Shown: piece by piece, positions 1 through 8,700 of the stretch | How the letters are laid out: the number at the start of each line of letters is the position of its first letter | Numbering within the stretch: position 1 is the stretch's first letter | Assembly (NCBI GenBank): GCA_023436145.1 | Contig: JAEZKP010000084.1 | Coordinates: 85,075 to 149,074, forward strand | Source of the DNA: Fibrobacterota bacterium | GTDB lineage: Bacteria > Fibrobacterota > Chitinivibrionia > Chitinivibrionales > Chitinispirillaceae | Direction of reading: 5' to 3' | DNA: 64,000 nucleotides | Made by a program: the position numbers and the translations under genes | Notes under the pieces: model-generated | Seen by the model: the letters and a program-made list of their open reading frames with translations, nothing else | Told to the model about the DNA's origin: nothing | The model's database searches: none

Positions 1-1
1 C

Positions 2-667
2 AATGCACTTCGGGAGAGACCGGTGGAGGTGCTTATTGCTCCGGATTTTACCCCCGAAGCCATAGAATTTTTTAAAAATAAGGGTTCTGTAATCTGTTTA
101 CTGGCGGTTGGTGAGTTAAAAAATGGCATTTCTATTGAAACTGGGCGTCTCAAGCAGATTACTGGTGGTATCTTATGGCAATCTCGGGACTTGGGTATTT
201 TTCAGAAATGTAAGTCTGTAACCAGGATTGCTTTTCCTAAAGAAAAAGAGAAACTGGCATATTTTGCTATGGCTGCTGCCAAGCATGCCAAATCTCATGC
301 CATTGTTTTAGCACAAGAATACCAGGATGGCTTTTTTAAATTGGCAGGGATAGGCTCTTCTCAATCTGTTCCCGAAGATGCATTCAAGGTAAAAGCGCTG
401 CCTGAAGCTTTGGAGATGTTTAAGAGACTATACCATAGTATGGGAATGGGTTTACCGTTAAACGGTGTGTATACAGAAATGACACAATTGGTTTTGGCAT
501 CAGATCTGCCTCTGACTTCACCTGAGATGGTCACAGTGGTTTCAAATAGCGGTATCAGGTATATCGTGCAGCCTGGAGGATCTGAATGTGATAATGAAAT
601 TATCGAAATCTGTGACAGGTATAAGGTCAGTATGCTTTTGGGAGGAATGAGTCACTCAGCCATATAG
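2..667 (+). CDS. purH: Bifunctional purine biosynthesis protein PurH-like, C-terminal part (AICAR transformylase), cut by window edge
   Basis: The frame is open to the left edge, so this is the 3' part of a longer gene. The end of the protein matches the AICAR formyltransferase half of PurH, which passes a formyl group from 10-formyl-tetrahydrofolate to AICAR late in purine synthesis. Seen: EVLIAPDFTPEA, the KHAKSHAIVLA segment that corresponds to the KHVKSNAIVYA-type motif, the ASD...GI..IVQPGGS block, and a final GVAMVFTG-like stretch. Odd: the family normally has GxGQMSRVD-type folate/nucleotide contacts and a terminal RHFxH; here these read GIGSSQSVPED and GMSHSAI, so catalytic-site contacts look changed. 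It could be a divergent or specialised PurH. I am fairly sure of the family, less of the activity. Confidence 0.75.
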   Translation, partial: NALRERPVEVLIAPDFTPEAIEFFKNKGSVICLLAVGELKNGISIETGRLKQITGGILWQSRDLGIFQKCKSVTRIAFPKEKEKLAYFAMAAAKHAKSHAIVLAQEYQDGFFKLAGIGSSQSVPEDAFKVKALPEALEMFKRLYHSMGMGLPLNGVYTEMTQLVLASDLPLTSPEMVTVVSNSGIRYIVQPGGSECDNEIIEICDRYKVSMLLGGMSHSAI

Positions 668-809
668 TTTCTTTCAAAAACAAAAATAATTGCTACATTG
701 GATCTTATTCCGATGTAAGCCGGTAAATGTTTGAAGCAGGGAGTTGTATTTGGCAGGGGGCTATCTGCTTAATAAAATGATATGAATTTTAATTTGTTAT
801 AAAACAATG

Positions 810-833
810 TTTTACATCTACCGAAATGTAAAA
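810..833. promoter_or_regulatory. Perfect 8-bp inverted repeat upstream of topA (possible operator)
   Basis: TTTTACAT at 810-817 is repeated in inverse as ATGTAAAA at 826-833 with an 8-nt spacer, ending 36 bases before the topA start. A TATAAA-like hexamer lies just upstream at about 799-804. The symmetry and location suit a dimeric repressor site; no regulator is identified. An AT-rich palindrome can also arise by chance. Confidence 0.3.
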
Positions 834-869
834 TGCTGTCAGTGAAAAGATAAAGGAAAATATGCTTTT

Positions 870-3161
870 ATGGCAAAACACTTAGTAATCGTTGAGTCAC
901 CGGCAAAGTGTAAGACTATCTCCAAGTACTTGGGGAAGGATTATGCTGTCAGAGCTACTATGGGGCATATCATCGATTTGCCTGAAAAGGAGCTTGGAGT
1001 GGATATTGAGAAAGATTTTCGTCCCAAGTACACTCCTTCGAAGGGTAAACGGAAGGTATTGCGGGAATTGAAGAGTGAGGCGATGAAGGTGGAGGATGTA
1101 TTTCTGGCACCTGACCCTGATCGTGAAGGGGAAGCCATTGCCTGGCATGTGGCAGAAACGATAAAAACTGAGAATGCCAGTATCAAGCGGGTTATGTTTA
1201 ATGAGATAACCAAGCGTGCGGTTCTGGCCGCTTTTGAGCAGCCTCAGGAAATTGACATGAATAAAGTCAATGCTCAGCAAGCCAGGCGAATTCTTGACCG
1301 TATAGTGGGATATCAGGTTTCACCTATTCTTTGGCGAACGGTTTTTAAGGGGCTTAGTGCCGGAAGGGTTCAGTCAGTAGCATTGCGCCTGATCTGCGAG
1401 CGCGAGGAGCTTATAAGAGCATTTGTGCAGAAAGAGTACTGGTCGATACAGGGTTTTTTTGAGTATAAGCAATCTCAGTTTTCTGCCAAACTTTTTTCGG
1501 TTGATGGATTCAAGGGAGATCAGGAAAATCCTTTAGTTCCCGATGAAGCTGCTGCAAAGAAAATTATTAACCGGCTGCAGGGAAAACAATTTACAGTCAT
1601 AGATGTCGTACGATCGGAAAAACAAAGAAAGCCTTATCCACCATTTATTACCAGCACTCTTCAACAAGAAGCTGCCAGAAAGCTCGGTTTTTCTGCTGCA
1701 AAGACTATGATGGTTGCTCAGCAGTTATATGAGGGGCTTGAGCTGGGAGATTTAGGCTCTCTGGGTTTAATTACCTATATGCGTACCGATTCGACCAGAA
1801 TTGCCCAGGAAGCATTGCAGGATGCCCGTAAAGTCATAGGAACCCTCTTTGATGACAGACATTTGCCATCTGAACCGCGTTTCTACGGAAAGAAGAAAAA
1901 TGCTCAGGATGCTCACGAAGCCATCAGACCATCTCAGGTTAATCTGGATTTCTCTCCGGACAGGGTAAAACCCTATCTCTCTCGGGATCAGCACCGGCTT
2001 TATGAGCTTATATGGAAACGATTTCTTGCTTCACAGATGGAAAATGCGGTTTTCGATTCCACAAGAGTAGATATCGAAGGGGACCGATGCGTTTTTCGCA
2101 CCACTGGGTCGATTATCAAGTTCGAAGGCTTTTTGGCTTTATATGATGAAACAGTGGAGGATAATAGTTCCGATGCCAATGCTGAGAATCAAAATGAGAG
2201 GCTTCCTGAATTACAAGCCAACTCCAGAGTCGATTTAAATAAGCTTCTGGAAAAGCAGCATTTCACTCAGCCACCTCCCCGTTATACAGAAGCATCGCTG
2301 GTGCGGGAGCTTGAGGACAAAGGGATTGGTCGTCCGAGTACCTATGCTCAGATCATCGATACCCTGAAAAGACGAAAATACGTAAACCTTGAAAACCGCA
2401 GATTTGTGCCTTCAGAGGTGGGTTTCATGGTTAAAAACATACTGGTAAAAGAGTTTACCGATGTTTTCGATGTGGGTTTTACTGCGGAAATGGAAAACTC
2501 TTTAGACAAAGTAGAAGATGGAAACGCCGACTGGATAGAGGTACTCAAAGATTTTTACGGTCCTTTTTCTGGAAGGCTAAATGATGTCCGTCAAAGCATA
2601 AAGGACCTGAGGGCTCAAAACCAGGAGGTTACTGATAGGATATGCCCTTCATGTAATGAACATCCACTAGTTATAAAATGGAGCCGTAACGGTAAATTCC
2701 TGGCTTGCCAGGGATTTCCTTCTTGCAAACATACTGAACCCTTGGAAAAAAGCGAAAATCTAAAAACCGATGAAGTATGTGACAAATGTGGAGCTCCGAT
2801 GGTCGTTCTTTCCATAAATGGAAGCAGATTCCTGGGATGTTCCAGATTTCCTGAATGCAAAAATACCAAATCGATGTCTACCGGGGTACACTGTCCTCAG
2901 GATGGATGCAATGGATCACTGGTCGAACGCAAAACCCGCAGAGGAAAGATCTTTTTTGGATGCAGTGCATATCCGGACTGTACATTTGCCACCTGGGACC
3001 GTCCGGTGGATCAGAAATGTGAAAAATGCGGATTTTCAATTCTGGTTTATAAAGAATCCAAACGTACAGGGGCAGCGCTGAAATGTCCCTCGTGCAAGGC
3101 AGAATTTCCAGTTCCAGGACAGTCCTCTTCTCAGATGCCTTCAGAAGAGACAGTCGAGTAA
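870..3161 (+). CDS. topA: DNA topoisomerase I (type IA)
   Basis: Relaxes negatively supercoiled DNA by nicking one strand through a tyrosine-DNA link. The 763-residue protein begins with a TOPRIM domain (about 3-115: VESPAKCKTISKYLG, then the DPDREGEAIAWH acidic motif) and continues into the type IA catalytic core with the active tyrosine in LITYMRTDST (Tyr303). From about residue 590 there are four cysteine-rich zinc ribbons (CPSC...CKHT, CDKC...CKNT, CPQDGC...CTF, CEKC...CPSC), as in E. coli-type TopA tails. A purine-rich AAGGA at 853-857 precedes the ATG. trmFO follows after 17 bases, a common bacterial gene pair, so the two are probably co-transcribed. Confidence 0.97.
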   Translation: MAKHLVIVESPAKCKTISKYLGKDYAVRATMGHIIDLPEKELGVDIEKDFRPKYTPSKGKRKVLRELKSEAMKVEDVFLAPDPDREGEAIAWHVAETIKTENASIKRVMFNEITKRAVLAAFEQPQEIDMNKVNAQQARRILDRIVGYQVSPILWRTVFKGLSAGRVQSVALRLICEREELIRAFVQKEYWSIQGFFEYKQSQFSAKLFSVDGFKGDQENPLVPDEAAAKKIINRLQGKQFTVIDVVRSEKQRKPYPPFITSTLQQEAARKLGFSAAKTMMVAQQLYEGLELGDLGSLGLITYMRTDSTRIAQEALQDARKVIGTLFDDRHLPSEPRFYGKKKNAQDAHEAIRPSQVNLDFSPDRVKPYLSRDQHRLYELIWKRFLASQMENAVFDSTRVDIEGDRCVFRTTGSIIKFEGFLALYDETVEDNSSDANAENQNERLPELQANSRVDLNKLLEKQHFTQPPPRYTEASLVRELEDKGIGRPSTYAQIIDTLKRRKYVNLENRRFVPSEVGFMVKNILVKEFTDVFDVGFTAEMENSLDKVEDGNADWIEVLKDFYGPFSGRLNDVRQSIKDLRAQNQEVTDRICPSCNEHPLVIKWSRNGKFLACQGFPSCKHTEPLEKSENLKTDEVCDKCGAPMVVLSINGSRFLGCSRFPECKNTKSMSTGVHCPQDGCNGSLVERKTRRGKIFFGCSAYPDCTFATWDRPVDQKCEKCGFSILVYKESKRTGAALKCPSCKAEFPVPGQSSSQMPSEETVE

Positions 3162-3178
3162 AAAGCAGCACTTAATAA

Positions 3179-4525
3179 ATGACAGAAAATAACACAGTCG
3201 CGGTGATAGGAGCCGGCTTAGCCGGTTCTGAAGCTGCGTTGGTATTGGCTCGTAATGGAATTGCTGTAGAGCTTTACGAAGCTCGTCCTCAATGGACGAG
3301 TCCTGCTCATAAAACAGAACTTCCTGCGGAACTGGTTTGCTCTAACTCCTTAAAATCTCAGCAGTTACCTTCAGCACACGGATTACTGAAAGAGGAACTT
3401 TCCTTATTGGAGAGTCCATTGCTTATGGCTGCCAGACGCAATGCAGTACCTGCAGGTTCAGCTTTGGCTGTGGATAGGGAACTATTTTCAAAGGATGTTC
3501 AATCGTTATTGCTGGATAATCCATTGATAAAGCTTAATCGCTCTGAAATGGATTCTCCTCCGGAAAAATATACATACTGTATCATTGCAGCAGGTCCATT
3601 GGCTTCCGATAAACTGACCTGCTGGCTAAAGAGTCGGTTTCCTTCAGATACTCTGCATTTCTATGATGCAATAGCTCCCATAGTGAGTACTGATTCTATT
3701 GATTTTTCCATCGCTTTCAAGGCTTCACGCTGGGAGGAAGGGGAGGGGGACTATGTCAACTGCCCTTTTACAGAAGAGGAATATCACAGGTTTTATGAAG
3801 CTCTGCAGGACGCAGACCGGGTAAATGCCAGGGAGTTCGAAAATGAGCGTTTTTTCGAAGCTTGTTTACCTGTCGAAGTTTCTGCATCACGTGGTTTTGA
3901 TGCTTTAGCATACGGTACGCTCCGTCCGGTGGGTTTGATTGATCCGCGAAGTGGCCGCCGTCCTTATGCGGTTTGTCAATTGCGCAAAGAGGATGTATCC
4001 GGGAGTTGTTATAATATGGTGGGCTTTCAGACCAGGCTTACCATACCTGAACAGAAAAAAGTATTCCGTCTTATTCCTGGACTTTGTAATGCGGAGTTTT
4101 TACGTTATGGAAGCATTCATCGAAATACTTACTTTGATTCTCCGAGACTTCTCTCAGGAGATCTCTCTTTTCGTAACCAGAGCAATCTGTTTTTAGCAGG
4201 GCAGATCTGTGGCAATGAAGGTTATACTGAGAGCATTGCTACCGGTCATCTTGCAGCTTTATTTCTGGTTTCCAGAATAAAAGGTTTTCTTATAAAAAAA
4301 CCTCCGTTGAATACTGCAACCGGTGCACTCTTAAACCATGTTACAGCTTCCCCTGTTGAACCTTTTACTCCTTCCAATATTCATTTCGGTCTTTTTCCTG
4401 CTTTTGAATCGCCTGGACGAAAGAGAGTCGGTAAAAAGGAGAAAAAAGAGCTTGTCTGCGAAACTGCTTTAAAAGCCTTTTATGAATGGAAACAGGAAAT
4501 CCGCCAAGGTGCAGGTATTATTTAA
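3179..4525 (+). CDS. trmFO: tRNA (uracil-5-)-methyltransferase TrmFO, folate/FAD dependent
   Basis: Makes ribothymidine at position 54 of the tRNA T-loop with methylenetetrahydrofolate as carbon donor and FADH2 as reductant. The FAD-binding GxGxxG motif is at the N terminus (VIGAGLAGSEAAL, residues about 10-22), followed by the conserved YEARP and ELVCSNSLKS blocks of the GidA/TrmFO family. The GLIDPRSGRRPYAVCQLR region and a late AGQICGNEGYTES FAD-binding block are present. The length of 448 residues is normal for TrmFO and much shorter than MnmG, which separates the two. It lies directly behind topA. Confidence 0.95.
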   Translation: MTENNTVAVIGAGLAGSEAALVLARNGIAVELYEARPQWTSPAHKTELPAELVCSNSLKSQQLPSAHGLLKEELSLLESPLLMAARRNAVPAGSALAVDRELFSKDVQSLLLDNPLIKLNRSEMDSPPEKYTYCIIAAGPLASDKLTCWLKSRFPSDTLHFYDAIAPIVSTDSIDFSIAFKASRWEEGEGDYVNCPFTEEEYHRFYEALQDADRVNAREFENERFFEACLPVEVSASRGFDALAYGTLRPVGLIDPRSGRRPYAVCQLRKEDVSGSCYNMVGFQTRLTIPEQKKVFRLIPGLCNAEFLRYGSIHRNTYFDSPRLLSGDLSFRNQSNLFLAGQICGNEGYTESIATGHLAALFLVSRIKGFLIKKPPLNTATGALLNHVTASPVEPFTPSNIHFGLFPAFESPGRKRVGKKEKKELVCETALKAFYEWKQEIRQGAGII

Positions 4526-4744
4526 AAGTCGAAAGCCTTATGTTTCCCAAAGTTTACAAAGTTGTTGTAAAATTCAGATGGTAATTTCAAATTCTTCAGT
4601 ATCTTCTTTCAGGTATTCATTTTTTATTGCTCTTCATGTCTAGTTCGTAGCTATTTATCAATAATCATCTTATTTTATATGTAAGCCATAGCCGCTTTGG
4701 TTCCGGTTCAACACACATATTCCTGGATTTGAGAAAGTTGTAAC

Positions 4745-5332
4745 ATGAAAGAATCAGTTTTGACATTAAATACTCTTGAATTAAAAAAAATAACCGGTAC
4801 CAGAACATTTATGGCGCTTCCAAAAGAGGAGATTGACCGTTTGTATGCTTCAGTTGAAGTACAAAAAATGGAGCACGCTGTGGCTGATAAGGATTTTTCT
4901 CTTACCCAGTTAGTGGCAATTGTTGCTTTGCATTATAACTATTCATGGCTTGCTTTCACAATTGATTCGACTGGTAAAGCTAACCATGGTTCTTCTCTTT
5001 GTACTGAATGTCATATTCCGCCTTTTGGAAATAATAATATTTTTCTGGATGAAAGTCTCAATATCGCAGCTTGTCAGTTAATCGATGATTGGTTTATTGT
5101 TGAGGCTGGATATGACATTCGTTTAGCCGGATTAATCTGTGATGACTCTACCAAATTTGGAAAATCACATCTTGGACTTGTATTTATTGCCCGGCTTCGC
5201 CAGGCGGGAGTTATTTGCAGAGATGATAAGAATGTGAACATTAAATTCCATGGTATGGGGGAGCTGGTGCAGAACAGGGAACAGTTTGATAGTACAAGTA
5301 GAGTTCTTATCGACCATTTAATTGCATTTTGA
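4745..5332 (+). CDS. Nudix-like hydrolase of the COG4112 type (probable)
   Basis: 195 residues. The pattern LVAIVALHYNY...LAFTID followed by a GGHI-like segment and a distal GLICDDSTKFGKSHLGLVFIARL resembles the predicted phosphoesterases of the Nudix superfamily (COG4112), where a GLINDD...VGxVHLG motif is typical. The classical Nudix box with its REUxEExGU core is not recognisable: the region where it should sit reads NIAACQLIDDWFIVEAGYD. The protein may therefore have lost metal-dependent hydrolysis or be a very divergent member. It stands alone, with 219 bases before it and 51 after. The start is the first ATG of the open frame. Confidence 0.55.
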   Translation: MKESVLTLNTLELKKITGTRTFMALPKEEIDRLYASVEVQKMEHAVADKDFSLTQLVAIVALHYNYSWLAFTIDSTGKANHGSSLCTECHIPPFGNNNIFLDESLNIAACQLIDDWFIVEAGYDIRLAGLICDDSTKFGKSHLGLVFIARLRQAGVICRDDKNVNIKFHGMGELVQNREQFDSTSRVLIDHLIAF

Positions 5333-5383
5333 AGATGATGATTGTAGGTTTGTTCGTATACATTTGATCCGGAGAACAAAACC

Positions 5384-6174
5384 ATGACAGTGAAAAGAAT
5401 TATAAAAACCGATAATGATGTGGAAATAGTCGATATGACCCCTTCAAATATCGCTTCTTATGGAGTCTGCGGGTATAAGGATATCGAAAAACATTTGGAG
5501 TTGAGAAGAAAGGTTGATTGGTACAAAGAATTCTATCCAAAAGGGTTGAGGATTAAGGGCTTAATCTCCAAATCCGGTGGATACCAGGGGATGATTGAGT
5601 ATATTCCAGGTAAATATGCACATCGGCCAGTAAACGCAGATGAATACATGTTTATTCACTGCATTTTTGTAGGATTTAAAAATGAATTTAAAGGAAAGGG
5701 ATATGCGAGTTCTCTGATTCTTAATTGTATCAGGAAGCGAAAGTAGCAGGATTGAATGGTGTTGCAGTAGTTACAAGGAAGGGTTCGTTCATGGCCAAGC
5801 GTGATATATTTGTCAAAAACGGATTTGAATCTGTAGATAAAGCAAAACCTGATTTTGAATTGATGGCGTTTAAATTTGATGTAAAATGTAAAAATCCATC
5901 ATTCAGGAAATTATCTGCAAAGGAATACCCACAAGGATTAACCATTTTCCGTTCTGCGCAGTGTCCATACTCGGTTAAAAATGTTGATGCAATAATAAAA
6001 ACCGCGGAAAAGCTCAAAATTAAAGCGACTCTGATTGAAATGAAGGAAATAAAGGATGTTCAAAATGCGCCTTGTGCTTTTGGCACTTTCTGTATAGTAA
6101 TGGATGGTGAAGTCATAAGTCATCATCCTATCAGCAACACAAGATTTGAGAATATAATGAAATCTAAGAAATAA
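5384..6174 (+). pseudogene. GNAT N-acetyltransferase with C-terminal YoaP-like domain, interrupted by a frameshift
   Basis: Two consecutive frames together encode one protein. 5384-5746 gives the N-terminal GNAT part, with the acetyl-CoA loop approached in FVGFKNEFKGKGYASSLI. The frame shifts near 5728-5731 and 5725-6174 continues with QEAKVAGLNGVAVVTRKGS, the rest of GNAT, and then a YoaP-like/thioredoxin-like tail (GLTIFRSAQCPYSVKN). The joint expected from the family is LILNCI-QEAK, so one base appears to be missing there. No homopolymer lies at the joint, so it is not a typical sequencing slip or slippery site. It may be a true recent pseudogene or an assembly error. The TTG at 5725 could in principle restart translation but would produce only half a GNAT fold. 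Confidence 0.7.
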
Positions 6175-6314
6175 TCAAAATTTAATCTGGGTTCAAGAAA
6201 ACTGTAAAAGAAAAGTGGTTAGACTTTGTAAAGGTAAAATCCAGCTAAGTTAGATTACCCGAATAGGGATGAATAGCATTTACTGATTAAATAAGATAAG
6301 GAGCTTTTAAAAAA

Positions 6315-6770
6315 GTGAGCTCAATGAATTTCACCACATACTTGTCTTCTCCATGCTTGAGACTAATAATTTTTTTACCGGTCTTGTTTTCATGTATTGA
6401 AAAAGAAAATGACGGCATTCATTTACAAATTTGTTATCAGGAATTGGAGGCTGGTACAATCGAAACTGACAATACTGTTGATATCAAACCACCAACAGTT
6501 GATATAACTTTCCCAAAGGTCGAAGTGCCTTGTCTTTATGATAGTACACGTGATACAATCTGCTTTAGATTTAGCATTCCTCACACTTCAATAATGAGTA
6601 TGGAAATTTTGAACGATGATGGAAAGTTAGTGGAAAAATTGATTGATAGCACAATATATGAACGCGGTGATCATGCTGTGTATTATAGAAATTTAAAAAA
6701 TGGAAGAATTTACAGTTGTCGTACTTCCATCGATAAAAATGTGACAATGTATTGGTTTTTTATGGAATGA
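6315..6770 (+). CDS. Small lipoprotein with a FlgD/sorting-type beta-sandwich tail
   Basis: 151 residues, unrecognised family. The N terminus carries a hydrophobic stretch ending in LPVLFSC, a usable lipobox, so export and lipid attachment are likely. The C-terminal half (SFRFSIPHTSIMSMEILNDDG-like strand pattern, then DHAVYYRNLKNGRIYSCR) has the shape of FlgD-like Ig domains that often end secreted proteins in FCB bacteria. GTG at 6315 is preferred because AAGGAG at 6299-6304 is 10 bases upstream; an in-frame ATG lies at 6324. It is isolated between convergent and unrelated genes. Confidence 0.55.
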   Translation: MSSMNFTTYLSSPCLRLIIFLPVLFSCIEKENDGIHLQICYQELEAGTIETDNTVDIKPPTVDITFPKVEVPCLYDSTRDTICFRFSIPHTSIMSMEILNDDGKLVEKLIDSTIYERGDHAVYYRNLKNGRIYSCRTSIDKNVTMYWFFME

Positions 6771-6805
6771 ATCTCTCTGAAACCAAATTCTGGTGTAATA
6801 AATTA

Positions 6806-7195
6806 TCATTTACACATTGTTCTATTGAGAGCTTCTCTAATCTCCTCCGGTATTTTCCTGGCATGTCCTTCTGCACTGATGCAAGCCAGTTTCACTTCTC
6901 CTTTTACAAGAAGTGTGTGGTCCCGGTTTATTCTGGTTTCAAATACTACAGCTGCAGAGGAGAGGTCTATGACCGAGGATTCAATTGTTAACAGATCATC
7001 GTAGCGGGCTGGAGCGCGATATTTTACATGTGCATCAATTACCACAAAGAAAATACCCTGTTTCTGGTAAACCACCTGATCAATTCCCAGATCACGAAGA
7101 AACTCTGTTCTGCTGCGTTCCATAAATCTCAAATAATTGGCATAATAAACCACACCACCGCAATCGGTATCTTCGTAGTAAACTCTAATGTTCAT
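6806..7195 (-). CDS. ybgC: Acyl-CoA thioesterase, YbgC/4-hydroxybenzoyl-CoA thioesterase family
   Basis: 129 residues, a full-length single hotdog domain. The motif YYEDTDCGGVVYYANYLRFMER is the signature of the YbgC group, with the catalytic aspartate in DTD. Family members hydrolyse short- or medium-chain acyl-CoA or acyl-ACP in the cytoplasm, and in proteobacteria are linked to the Tol-Pal envelope system. No tol or pal gene is next to it here; the gene lies three bases behind a sigma-54 activator on the same strand, with which it is probably co-transcribed. Confidence 0.88.
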   Translation of the reverse strand: MNIRVYYEDTDCGGVVYYANYLRFMERSRTEFLRDLGIDQVVYQKQGIFFVVIDAHVKYRAPARYDDLLTIESSVIDLSSAAVVFETRINRDHTLLVKGEVKLACISAEGHARKIPEEIREALNRTMCK

Positions 7196-7198
7196 TGC

Positions 7199-8575
7199 TC
7201 ACCGTGTTTCTATGTTATATTCCTTTATTTTTCTCCACAGTGTGGAACGGGAGATTCCCAGTTTCTTTGATGCATCGGTATAATTATAATTGGTTAATAA
7301 CAATACCTGACTGATATGTTTCATCTCCATCTCTGCAAGAGTAAGCACTTTATCAGAAGTTACATCGTTGTCTACAGATGGACCTGTAAGAAGAAGCCGG
7401 TTTCTGAACATGAACTCCGGAAGATCTTTTTCGGTAATCTCTGAACCTTCTGCCAGCACAGTTGCATGTTCCAGAATATTTTCCAGTTCACGGACGTTTC
7501 CCGGGTAATTGTAATTTGCCAGAATCGCTTCAGCGTTTTTGGAGATTCGATTGACATTTTTGTTAAACAGCTGATTGAAACGATGCACGAATATATGAAT
7601 CAGATTGGGAATGGTTTCTTTTCTTTCTCTCAATGGTGGAAGAAAGAGAAAAAATACGTTGAGCCGATAAAAAAGATCCTCTCTAAACTTACCCTGTTCT
7701 ACCAGTTTTGCCAGATCTTTATTGGTGGCTGCTATTATCCGCACATCTACTGAACGGGTGATATTGTCTCCGATGCGGCGAAATTCCCGTTCCTGCAAAA
7801 AACGCAGTAACTTGACCTGTGCAGATGGTGAGAGTTCGCCTACTTCGTCCAGAAATAATGTCCCCAGATGAGCTTCCTCAACCAGTCCGCTTTTGTCCCG
7901 GTCTGCCCCTGTGAATGCTCCTTTTTTGTGTCCAAACAATTCACTTTCAAAAAGAGTATCCGGAATGGCCCCACAATTCATAGCCACAAATCTTCCATCA
8001 TACCTTTTGGACATCCGGTGGATTATTTTGGCAAAAAATTCCTTCCCTGTGCCACTTTCGCCACCGATGAGTACCGTGGAGCTGGTGGGAGAGATTTTCA
8101 TGGCAAATTTCAGCACTTTCTGCATCGATGCAGATCCGGACATCAGATCGGATAGAAACCTTTGTTCCAGCTCGATATGATCGTTTATCTGTTCGATTCT
8201 GATGGTCAATTTATCCAGCACGGATTTAAGATCTGAGAGTCGGATTGGTTTTACCAGATAGAAGGCTGCTCCATTGCGAAGGGCATTGGTGGCTTCTTCC
8301 AGTTTTTCAAAAGTAGTGAAAACAATTATTTCAGAGCGGAACTGAGTGCGGATGTAGCTAACTATATCCAGTTCAATAAGTGGCATATGTTCCAGATCAA
8401 GGAACACTACACCCACAGGATATTCTTCCAGTATTCCAAAAGCAATCGATTGAGTATCTGCTTCAAATACTTTGAAGTTTTGAAGAATGAGATTTTCTCT
8501 TATCTTTGCTCTGAATGGCATATCGGTTGAAATGATAAGAACAGTATTTTCACGCTTACTGACGATATTTGACAT
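7199..8575 (-). CDS. Sigma-54-dependent response regulator, NtrC/AtoC family
   Basis: 458 residues in three domains. An N-terminal receiver domain (about 11-125) has the phospho-acceptor Asp60 in VVFLDLE and Lys109 in YLVKP; the usual acidic pair is reduced to one visible acidic residue (Asp18). A central AAA+ domain carries Walker A GESGTGKE (171-179), the sigma-54 contact loop GAFTGA (219-224) and Walker B LFLDEVGE (240-247). The C terminus is a Fis-type helix-turn-helix (DASKKLGISRSTLWRKI). It opens sigma-54 promoters by ATP hydrolysis when phosphorylated. No partner histidine kinase lies next to it. It is transcribed divergently from the AsmA-like gene across 125 bases. Confidence 0.93.
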   Translation of the reverse strand: MSNIVSKRENTVLIISTDMPFRAKIRENLILQNFKVFEADTQSIAFGILEEYPVGVVFLDLEHMPLIELDIVSYIRTQFRSEIIVFTTFEKLEEATNALRNGAAFYLVKPIRLSDLKSVLDKLTIRIEQINDHIELEQRFLSDLMSGSASMQKVLKFAMKISPTSSTVLIGGESGTGKEFFAKIIHRMSKRYDGRFVAMNCGAIPDTLFESELFGHKKGAFTGADRDKSGLVEEAHLGTLFLDEVGELSPSAQVKLLRFLQEREFRRIGDNITRSVDVRIIAATNKDLAKLVEQGKFREDLFYRLNVFFLFLPPLRERKETIPNLIHIFVHRFNQLFNKNVNRISKNAEAILANYNYPGNVRELENILEHATVLAEGSEITEKDLPEFMFRNRLLLTGPSVDNDVTSDKVLTLAEMEMKHISQVLLLTNYNYTDASKKLGISRSTLWRKIKEYNIETR

Positions 8576-8700
8576 AAATTCTATGCAGATAATGATGTAA
8601 AATGTTAGTTTTAAAAATCCTGGGACTGCAGATCATTTAAAATACGTTTTAGCTGGCAAAAACTACAACCTGCATAAAAAAAATCGAACCGCAATTATCT

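Noticed and set aside
5720..5735. Programmed frameshift in the GNAT-YoaP gene
   Set aside because: No slippery heptamer, A-run or stimulating hairpin at the joint; loss of a base is simpler.
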